64,000 bases of DNA from Heliocidaris erythrogramma (lineage: Eukaryota; Echinodermata; Echinoidea; Camarodonta; Echinometridae): contig CM046858.1 in NCBI GenBank assembly GCA_025617745.1, forward strand, positions 35,086,228-35,150,227, in the 5' to 3' direction. This document shows positions 46,201 to 58,200 of the stretch, piece after piece. Position 1 is the first letter of the stretch. Each line of letters opens with the position of its first letter. The notes beneath the pieces were generated by a model, which worked only from the letters and a program-made list of their open reading frames with translations, was not told the DNA's origin and did not search any database. The position numbers were made by a program, and so were the translations under genes.

Positions 46201-49200
46201 CAAGACCAAAAACAAACTCAATAATGAATTTGGGTTTATATTTTATCACGTGTGAATTGCCATCTACTGGTGTCGTATCAATACAATGTATATAATTGTA
46301 TTTGTAATTTACATACATGTATTGTGATCAAAATTTGGGAATGCGGTTCTTTCTTTCAATCATTCTTTCTTGATTATACACCTTATTGCTAGACGTATAC
46401 ATCTGATCGTTTCATGAACAAGAAAAGACATGATCAATAAAATAAAAGAAAATGAACAGAAAGAGAACAAAGCAAAACGAATAGACGACTGATTGTCCTA
46501 ATGCTTTAACTCTCAGGTTTCCCCTTTTCAAACACTCGTGATGCGGTATCATACTTACATGTTCTGCTGATGCTTTTGATTTGCTCCTGCTGCCAGAGTC
46601 CCCCATGACCGTTGCGTCTCCCGTCTTAGCCGAACAGTACATATTCCTACCCAGTTTGATGACCCTGTCCCCTTCCATTTCAAATGACCCCTCCTTGAAT
46701 GAAGCCACATATTTCCCTTGGAATGAGAACTCTTCCGTCTCTACCTGCTTACCATCACGGTTGAAATATCTGTCAAAAGAGGAAAAAAAATGTAAGCAAA
46801 ATGTAGAATATAATAGTGTCAATATGAATGAGTTTAATAGGATCCATGACTCACTGACTTTGTACATATTTATTGGAACAATTAAAAGAAGAAGAATAAT
46901 AGCACAAGTAACTGTTATAGATATAACAGCACGTATGTACTTTTCAAGTTAATACAATCAACTGATCTAGAGCACTTTACATATTATCCTGGGGGCATTT
47001 CATCAAGTGTCTTGTCTGTGATATTTACCGACAAATTTGCTCTCAGCCAATCAGATGCAAGGATTTCAGTAGCTTATAACAGTGATTGTAAATTGTCAGT
47101 GAAAGCAAGTTTCATGAAACAGGGCCCCGGTCATTAACCTTTTCCCAGCTTTGGTCAACTAGTGGAACAAACACTGGCCTGCCTCATTTAACTTTTGGCA
47201 CACGCAGAGTTTACCATGTATATTCCTACTACTTACAGCAGTCTTTGGGTTTGATCCATAGCACAAAAAAAAAAAAAAAAAGGAGTTAATTGGATCAAAG
47301 TGATTTCTAGAATATAATGCGCACTGGCCTATCAAATTACACATCACTAATGTTAGCTTCATGTACATGTATTCTACAGGAAAAAAAAATCATCTACATG
47401 TACATGTACACTTAATATGCATAGCAGAGATACAGGTACATGTACGTACATGTATTACATGGTTTGTCATAATCATTTGCTCTCAAATGGAAATCTTCAT
47501 TGCTTTCATTTAAAGATTGATATGAATCACATTTTAATACACTGTGAGATCAATCTTGGACTGCTACACGTGTGAAATGCATTGTGTGACACCTGACATT
47601 GTATGGACAGCAGAATGTAGAGGTGTTGTGGTCTAGTGAATAAGTCACTGGACTGCAGATCACAAGGTACGGGGTTCGAATCCCACCACAGCACAAACAT
47701 CATTTTGCAATACACTAATCTACATTTGCCACTCTCCACCCAGGTGTAAATGGGTACCTAATATGCTTGAGCGCTAGTTACTTTGGCAGCTCGGCTATAA
47801 CCAGGGTAATAATGTCTAAGCGCCATGAGCGTCACTGCGTGACGGATATGAGCGCTATATAAGTGGCCATTATTATTATTATTATTAATGTGGTCTCATG
47901 CATCTTCACCCTTCATACTGTGTCTACACATGAACAGATACAAACATGAGCAGAGCCGATGTTGGAACAATCTGATAATTCAGCAGTCTATAGTGTGGGT
48001 CACATGTCCGTTAATGATAACGATGACGAGATTTATCACTAAAGATACACCCTAAAGCTACCGTACTATGAACAGACACAAGCATACTCACTCATACACA
48101 CCTATTAGTAGGGTGTACCCGTAATTACAGATAAAGTAGAGTTCTGGTGATGCAATTATATTGTGAAAGGAACTGTCTCAAAAGAATCAGGCAAGGTTGA
48201 CCATGTCTACATAAGAATTATTTTATACTGTGTTGTTTTGGAATCATCAAAATAATAATAATAAATGTAACTTATAGCGCCAAATCCACTCTGTGGAGTG
48301 CTCAAGATAAAAAATTGACCCAATCTCGCTGAAAGGCACATGTACTGCACACAGAAATGAGTATATGGGACTACACACACACACACACACACACACAAGT
48401 GGCATGAATGTTTGGCCGGAACATTTCAACTATTTCAGCGTTTGAAGAGTAATCCTTATCAGGGGATGTTTCTACTACATGTATCATGTTCTTCCAAACT
48501 GACATATAAAAAGGAATGAGAAAGCTCACAAATTATTTTTCACCTTTCCCAGAACTCAAGATTCCCTTCAAAAAACTTGCGATCGTTATCGGTCAAATGT
48601 CAACCAGGCTTTACAGTTCCACATACACAACATATACAAACCTGATTGTTCCTGGGATCTCTGTGCCATAGGGGACAGTGCCACCCAAAGAATGAACAAA
48701 CCTTCCATTAGAACTCTGCACCTTCTCTTTCAAGAAAATGGACACCTGGAAAGAACAAACCAAAGACTGTTTTATAGGGTATGAATCTTTGTAATATCAT
48801 TTAAGCAGGCTCAGGATTTCTCACACATGTACATGTACAATTGAGGTATGATAAAAATAAAAATGTATAATTTAATTGCCCAAACATTAACTTCTTTTCA
48901 AGTAGAGGTTGTTTTTTTTTTATATTCCATCGTATTATACAGGTATGAGAGAGCAAAAATTGTTGGTATCTGGTAGGTTTTGGATGAATTTACTGCACTA
49001 CATGTACAGGTGTATCCTCACTAATTTGTAATTTGTTCATCATTAAACCTATCATAAAGAGAAAAAAATCCATACAGGACTGCATGTATGCACATGAACA
49101 TAGATTTTGTTCAATTTAGTTAGATGTAAAATCTCTTTTTCTAAAATCGCTTGTCAATACATCATTTGACAACGGATACACACAAAACCAATGCATTTTT

Positions 49201-52200
49201 CCTATTTATATCCATTTTAGGGTGATAAAATGCTACATGAATAAGCAGCAAAGTGGCAAACCTCACACAACTGCTGATACAAGGTTGCTAAGCAATGCTA
49301 TATACTGTACCTCATCTACAACCCTATTAAACAGAACTAATAATATCCACAAATTTAATTTGCATGCATTTTCATTACAGGTCTCCTTTGTACACAAGAC
49401 ATGCAATTAACCCATCTGAAGCCATTGATGAAACCTGCCTGACACAAACATAAAGTCAACCCCTAATTAGCTGATGCCTAACAGTCCATTTAGGATTGTT
49501 TGTCCTGGAAGTTAATGATGATGATTAACACTGTGAAGAGCCACTGGAAAGCCCATTCTATTACGGATGAATGCTCTGTAATACAACTGACTGTAAGAAT
49601 TATAGAGTACAAATATATATTTCCCACAATTGACAGTACAGGCTGTAATGCTGTTCAATTCAATTCAATTCATTTCGATTCAAACAATGCCTTGCAGCCG
49701 AAGGCTTAATTGTGCATGTTTTACATTGTTGTGAATACATTTATACATGTACATTGTAAATACATTTTTTTCACATTTGGTGTTGCAAGTCCACGTCATT
49801 TTGTTTTCTACAATTTGTTTGGCACACTCACTCAAACAATATCAAATTCCCAACCTTTTCTCTTCTTTCTCACATATTCCATGACTCTCCTTTTACTCTT
49901 ACACTTTTCGATCTATATCTTCATTTTTATATTTTGTCTATTCCTTTTCTTCCTCTCCCAAAAACTTATTTTTAAAATTTCTCCTGTGTACAATTTTATG
50001 CTCCTCATTGGAAGACGATGAAAGTGTTGTACTGTATGTATGGCAACTACATTGTACATGAAAGGATCCAGTACTCAATTAAATATCACATGTTCAATTT
50101 ATGTGATAATAAATTACTGAAGTGAAATCTACACAGTGCAAGCACTATGAATTGCAATCATTATTAGTCATCATATACAAGTTTTAGCATTACACATACA
50201 TGTACTTCATAATGAATATTATATCCATATACTCTATAAAGAAAAAAACTAGTCATTGATGCATTACTGTAAACTCCAATTCAGACTTTAGCCCTGAGTA
50301 CTTATTAATTAGAGAAATGTCATGATCGACTGAGGCTCGACAAAAAACCAGCTCATCTCATTTGGCTGGAAACTGAATGGATTCTGTTACCATGGTAACA
50401 ACCTACATAATCGATACGGTGTGCAGTGAAGGAAAAAACAATAACCTTTATTGCAGTTTGTTGATCACTGGGTTTCCTGGCTCTAACTGAAATGTCATTG
50501 TAATTCATTTCAGCCCCTGCATTCAAGCATACATGGGATTAGCCATTTTACGTTTTACCATTTATGAAATATTAATTAGATTCTACATTTAGTATCTAAA
50601 AATTAAATATCAAGATGCATGTGAATACGCGAGGATATACACAATTCAGCAAGAATTATTGATAATTCTGATTGATAAACAATATTTTAGTATGTAAACA
50701 AATCTTTCGGCATATTACTCCCAGTGTTAAAGATCGTATGCTCGATCTGTAATGAAAAACACAAGTCAGAAAAAATTGGAACCAGCGAGATTCGAACCTG
50801 TCATCTACTGCTTGCCGGGCAGCGACTTAACCACCAGGCTATTCTGGTTCACGGCCAAGTCACGACGAACTAGAATCAAATACCCAAGAACCTCTTCTTT
50901 CTGACTATTTGATTCTAGTTCGTCGTGACTTGGCCGTGAACCAGAATAGCCTGGTGGTTAAGTCGCTGCCCGGCAAGCAGTAGATGACAGGTTCGAATCC
51001 CGCTGGTTCCAATTTTTTCTGACTTGTGTTTTTCATTACAGATCGAGCATACGATCTTTAACACTGGCAGTAATATGCCGAAAGATTTGTTTACAAATTA
51101 AAAATTCCTCCCCAGTCAAGCTTCTTCATTTACTAATATTTTAGTATGATCACATAGGATGCAATGTGACATCTCAAAACATGGAATGAAACGCACTTCA
51201 CTTAAATCTCAATAACTTACAACAATAACAACAACAAAGTGCACTTTAAAGTGGAAATTAATAGAATATGCACAATGCAGGTAATGTTGAAGATTATTTT
51301 AATGCATACATTCATACACGTATTAAATACATTGAAGACTGATAAGAAGAGTAAAATGTAAAACACAACAATATGAAAATGAAGTGTTTCATATGTATAA
51401 ATGCATGCAATAAAAACGATTCATCTATTTCATCTTTCACATTACCACGAACTGGTTTATAATCTCAGCATGAAAATATACATTTAACGTCCAGTGAAAT
51501 ATGTTTGATCTTCCTCTTACCCTGATATGCATGTCTTGAAAGAAGCCTAGAAGAGTTTGTCGTATTAGCTGGAACTCTCCCAATGTTACAAAAGTAAATG
51601 TCTGATGAAATCAATGAAAGGAAGAAAAACAAAATTAACAATATTTTACAGGTAAAAACAATTTGATAGAATGCATGTCAACCCCTAGTATTGTAAGTCA
51701 GAAAGATATATTATATAGGTTGACAAAAGTAATTAGAAATAATTTGAGCGACCAAATAAAGATATTGTACACTGTATCTATCTGCAATGGCATCTTCATC
51801 AAATTTTGTTAAGATGGAATTTAGAGAAATTCAGACCTTCTGGATCTTATTCTAGTGAGAATATAGGTTAGATGCTCTGCTTTTAATGCTCAAAAACCAG
51901 GCTAGATACGAATAAACCGTCAGCTGAAAAAAAGTAACACTGAATAAAATGTTTGGTCAACTGCCATATGCTAGTATCTGTTTCCTTGTAAATGAGGAGA
52001 GATGTGATTAATTACATGTATTAAAATGCAATACCCAAAAGGAAAGGTTGTTTTACTAAATTTCCCATTTTCACATGACTCGAGAATCCCTTGAAAAATT
52101 TGATGATGATGATGGTGGTGGTGATAATGAAGATGATGGTGGTGATGATAATGGAGATGATGGTGGTGATGATGACGTTGATGATGATGATGATGATGAT

Positions 52201-55200
52201 GATGACGATGATGATGATCACGTTGAAAATGATGATGATGGAGATGATGACATTGTTGATGATGTTGTTAATGATGATGATGGTCATGATGATGATATAT
52301 TGATGACAATGATGATCATCATAATGATGGTGATAATCATGATCATGATCATAATGATGACCACGGTGATTATGATGATGGTGATGATGATGATGATGAT
52401 GATGATGGTGGTGGTGATAATGATCATCATGTTAATGATAATGGTGATAATGACGATGGTGATGATTATGATGACGGTGATGATTTTGATGATGATGATG
52501 ATGATGATGATGGTGGTGATGATAATGATGATTATGTTTATGATGTTGATTATGATGATCAACTAGAAATATCACTGAAGATGATGATTAATACCCCCGC
52601 CCCGTGACAACAGCCTTTCTTGACTTTTGGTCGAAAAACTGAGGAAGTAGTTCGATCCGCAAGATTTTTCCCTGATTTACTGCCATAGATATGCCGTTTC
52701 CATGGCAACGCAGATTCCGACTCATCCGAAAAATATGTCTTGCACATCTTCCCACCAAGACCAATGTGTGTACCAAATTTCATGACTTTCGGTCAAAAAC
52801 TGAGGAAGTAGTTCGATCCGCAAGGCGTTTCCTTGATTTTCTGCCATAAATATGCCGTTACCATGGCAACGCAGATTCCGACTCATCCGAAAAATATGTC
52901 TTGCACATCTTCCCACCAAGACCAATGTGTGTACCAAATTTCATGACTTTCGGTCAAAAACTGAGGAAGTAGTTCGATCCGCAAGGTGTTTCCTTGATTT
53001 TCTGCCATAAATATGCCGTTACCATGGCAACGCAGATTCCGACTCATCCGAAAAAAATGTGTCTTGCACATCTTCCCACCAAGACCAATGTGTGTACCAA
53101 ATTTCATGACTTTCGGTCAAAAACTGAGGAAGTAGTTCGATCCGCAAGCTGTTTTCCTTGATTTTCTGCCATAAATACGCCGTTACCATGGCAACGCAGA
53201 TTCCGACTCATCCGAAAAATATGTCTTGCACATCTTCCCACCAAGACCAATGTGTGTACCAAATTTCATGACTTTCGGTCAAAAACTGAGGAAGTAGTTC
53301 GATCCGCAAGATTTGCAACGGACCGACCGACCGCCCGCCCGACCGCCCGCCCGCCCGCCCGCCCGCCCGCCCACCCGCCCAACCATCGACTGATTCCTAT
53401 ATGATGACATAAATGGTACCCTGGGGTACCAAATAAAAATCGGTCATTTTTTTTAATTTTTTCAACATTCAATTGTGTCCCATGTTCTTGTAAAACATCC
53501 TATAAGTCATGTATTTTTCTCAAATTCATTGTTGTTGTGAGTAATTATTCTATTATTGATTTCTATTGGGGATTGGGCCAGCCTGCTCCTTGTCTCCCCC
53601 GTTACTCGCCTTCCTAAAAACCGCTACCATGTACACAGATCAGCGGCCTGCTCGTCCCCCAACTTCTGTATTGCACGATATCGTGCTCTTTCAACTTTGT
53701 CGGTCCTTGGAATCTTTCACGTCCTTTCCCTTACAGTAAATTTCCGTATTCACCATTACCTTCCACCATTGTCTAAGTTTGAAAGTTTGACAGCTAAAAT
53801 ACAGTAACGATGAAGTGATGTTTTTTAGGAAGAAGTGAAATAAAATCAAGTTCTAAAGCCGCGGGAGCTAACGCCTATAGCCACTGCGCTTGTAATTGTG
53901 AGGGCTGCAAGATCGCAGCTAGCGCGCGGTATACAGTGCATGCACACGATGCATATAACACTGCACTGTTAACATGCATTGTGACTACGTACACGCACTG
54001 CACTAGCACTGCATTCTGGGGTTGTACTCGAGTGGACGTGAGATGGCGCTACACAACGTGGTACCCCGGGGTACAACGCTACACCGGGGTACCGCGTGGT
54101 GCATCATATACCCCCTTCAAACTTCGTTTGGCGGGGTATAATGATGATGGTGATGATCAAGATCATGATCACAATGATGATGATGATGAATGTTGATTAA
54201 TATGGCTCCATACATGTACATGTGTATTTCTGTCAAAATATTAAACGACGCAGGCTCAGTATAATTTGTACATTGGTTGAAATTCACAAAATATTGTACA
54301 CATACCTTTAGGAGTAGACGACAGACGCCCTCTACACCAGCCTTAAGGGTGGGGTTATCACAGACAAAGCTTCGGATAGCATCCATGTGGTTTAGGGTGA
54401 CAAGTAGAATATCCTTAGGCCTCAAACATAATGAGATCTGGTATTTCACAGCCATGGTCATCAGGTCATACAGCTAGAAATACAAAACAATTTGATATTG
54501 AATAGAGTTAATTTGATAAAGTAAATATATTACATAAAGAATGAAATTACAAATATTGTATGTAAAAAATACTTTCCACAGTTTTAAAGGGGAAAAATCT
54601 ACCCTGGTATTAACTTCATTTAGATAAAAGCAGAAAAGTGAGAGAAACAGATAAGTGAAAGTTTGAACAAAATCCGATAAGAAACAAGAAAGTTATGAAT
54701 TTTTGAAGTTGTACACTGTAATCAATCAAACACAAATTGGCAACTCTGAGATGTATCTTGTGGGCTCCTCTCTCTCCCATTTGCTCTGCACATAAAACTT
54801 GAGAAATTTTGATATTTTTAGTTGTTGATGAAGGAAGGTTGTGTGTAAAAACATACAACCTTCCTTCATTTTAGGATATCCAAGGATTATATCCAGAGTG
54901 CATGTATGATTTCTTTACAAGAAAATGGAAATTTATGATTTTGGGGGTACAGGGCGAATGGGAGAGGACCTCACAAGATACGTAATGGAGTTGCCAATTG
55001 TGTTTGATTGATTACAATTTCAAGAAATCATAAATTATATGTACTTACACAATGTATTTCTTATCAGATTCTGCTCAAAATTTCATTGATCTGTTTCTTT
55101 AATTTTCTGCTTCTTTTAAAACTAACATACATGTACCAGGGTGGACTTCCCTTGAAATTTTACATGTACATGTACATGTACAGCTAAATGTAGTGCAATA

Positions 55201-58200
55201 CATGTACGTATTTCAAAAGTATGTACATGTATAAACATTCGTGTACAAAAGAAATACAACAGCAAACAAAAAATATAGGGGATCAGAGCATGATTTTAAT
55301 AGCTCTCCGGAAAACTCAAAAAGAGCTCAAGTAATTAAAAATACATAAGTTTTGCAGGGAAATCCCATATTTACTAGTCTAGTAAATCCCATATTTACTA
55401 GTCTAGTAAATCCCATATTTACTACAGTAAATCCCATATCTATTAGAGTAAATCAGAAAAGAGCTCACGTAATTAAAAAATACATAAGTTTTGCAAGGAA
55501 ATCCCATATTTACTAGAGTAAATCCCATATCTATTAGAGTAAATCAGAAAAGAGCTCAAGTAATTAAAAAATACATAAGTTTTGCAAGGAAATTCCATAT
55601 TTACTAGTCAAGGAAATTCCATATTTACTAGTCTAGTAAATCCCATATTTACTAGAGTAAATCCCATATCTATTAGAGTAAATCATAAAAGAGCTCAAGT
55701 AATTAAAAATACATAAGTTTTGCAAGGAAATCCCATATTTACTAGAGTAAATCCCATACATGTATCTATTAGTGTAAATCAGAAAAGAGCTCAAGTAATT
55801 AAAAAATACATAAGTTTTGCAAGGAAATCCCATATTTACTAGAGTAAATCAGAAAAGAGTTCAAGTGAATGCCTGTACATGTACATGTACATGTACATAT
55901 GTATGTACCATTTTATGTAAATATAAACTTCTCAAAAAACTTAAATGTATCATTTGTACTTGAATAGTTGGATATTTAGGCGTAAGCAAGATGCAAATTT
56001 ACCCGGACTGAAATTGATAGATACTGCAGTATTGTGTATAAATGTACGTGTTTCCATTAGCGACTATTGAAATCAAAAGAAAAGTGAAGAAATTAGAATA
56101 TATTGAAAAGCAATAAAAGAAAAGAAAAGAGAATAGGCACAAATAAAATATAACGGTTGCTGATATATCTGTATACCTCCAAGCACACAGTCTTTGAAAT
56201 TTCACTGCCTCATCCCCTCACAGACATGTAGTGTACCTCTCATTAATAATAAAATAACAACCCACGCAACAAACAAAAAGGGTGCTGATACAGTGTATGC
56301 ATGATGGTGAACCGACTAAGAAATCAAATTAGACAAGCGTATCATTTGATATAAATTTCATAATAAAAAAGCAATCAAACTTCTTTTGCCTTGCCAGCTC
56401 AGGTTTTGAGCCCGCTTAACTTCTATACTGTACATTTTAATTGTATGACACCTGCTCCAGCAACAATTGCCCAGTGGTCAATATCCTCTTTAATATAACT
56501 CTTTAAACTCTTTCAGTGCCGATGTCACGTATATGTGTGACAGATACATGTAGACTTGTCATTTTCATTCACCAATTGCTCGACCACAGGAAAAGGTATG
56601 TGGTGGTCAGTGTATATCAAAATTTTGAGCATAAATTTATCAAGCATTCTGATTATGCTACCATAGAAATATCAGAGAAAATTGCAGATTTAAAAAAAGA
56701 TATTACCTTATTTCAGCATTAAACAATTTAGTAAACAAATGAGAAACCAACAAATAATGGACAAAAAAAGAAACTCAAATGTAATTTTCAATAATTCTTA
56801 TGCATAAACTTGGGTAAAATAATAATGTTTGGTATAAGAAATGGTAATAAATTTCCTACAAGTTTTGTACACAATATTTTGTGAAATAATAGATGGTTAA
56901 TGAAGTGCAGACATTTGAAAAGCATTGATCACATTTTGGTAAAATTTTGAAGAGAGCTTAACCCCTTGGCACAGTAGAGAGTTTATCTGACCAAAAAGCA
57001 AACTAGAAATGTCCATTGCCGCGCAATGCGAATGTATCCCCCGGCACTGGCAGCGATTCGAAGGAGGGACAAAGAACCTCCCCCCTCCCATTGTAAAAAA
57101 GTACTGCAAAGTAATGCAGTAGTACTGCAGTACTTGGTCCAATTTACTACAGTACTCGCAATATTTTTGAGGTACTTGCAGTACTCATAGTACTTTTGCA
57201 GTATTACTGCAGTAAGTACTGCAGTACATTGCAGTACATTGCAGTACTTGTGGTACTTTTGCAGTATTACTGCAGTAAGTACTGCAGTACATTGCAGTAC
57301 TTGGGTCCAATTTACTACGAGTACTGCAGTAGTAATGTATTTCTTGTAATGCAGTAGTACTGCAGTACTTTTTCACAAGGGTCCCCTCCCTCAAACAAAA
57401 GGATGGCGCCAGTGGCGTGGACTATTGTCAACACTAGGAGCTGCATCACCGAAACAATGTGTGTAGATTAGAGTATAATACATCTCTGTAGAAACTTCAA
57501 AAGAAATCTGTCAAGAAATGTGACCTCAGAGCGCACACAAGATATCCACTAAAATATGACCTTTGACCCTATGAAAGACCGGAACACTGAGTGCAGCATC
57601 ACCAAAAACTGTAGAGATCTAGAGTAATCTATGATGGACCTCCATACAAAACCTGAAAGAAATCAGTCAACAAATGTGTCCTCCAGAATGCATGCAACCA
57701 AAAGATGTGTATTAAGTTACATCTCCATGGAAAATTTGAAAGCAATCCATCAAGAAATGTGGCCTACATAGTGCACTCTCAGCATTCTCCAAAGTATGAA
57801 CTTTGACCCTATAAAAGACGGGACACTGGTGGCAGCATCACCAAAAACTAGGTTTTTAGATTACACCAAGAGACACCTTCATGCAAAATTTGAATGAAGT
57901 CTGTCAAGAAATGCAGCTGAGTGCAAGAAATGGACAAATGACCTTTGACCCTATATTAAAGAACGGGACACTGGTGGCAGCATCACCAAAAAGTAAAGCT
58001 ACATGTACATGTACGTAGATTATACCAAGATACATCCCAATACAAAATTTGAAAGAAATCCATCCAGAAATGTGGCCTGCAGAGTGCACTCACACCATGC
58101 CCTGAAGTATGAACTTTGACCCTATAAAAGACGGGACACTGGTGGCAGCATCACCAAAAACTATAGCTTTTTAGATTAATACACCAAGAGACACCTTCAT

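Noticed and set aside
47617-47700. Functional tRNA gene
   Set aside because: tRNA-like head continues into a SINE body with (ATT)n tail.
52075-52566. 163-residue Asp/Met-rich frame
   Set aside because: Pure (GAT)n translation; frames are open in several phases on both strands.
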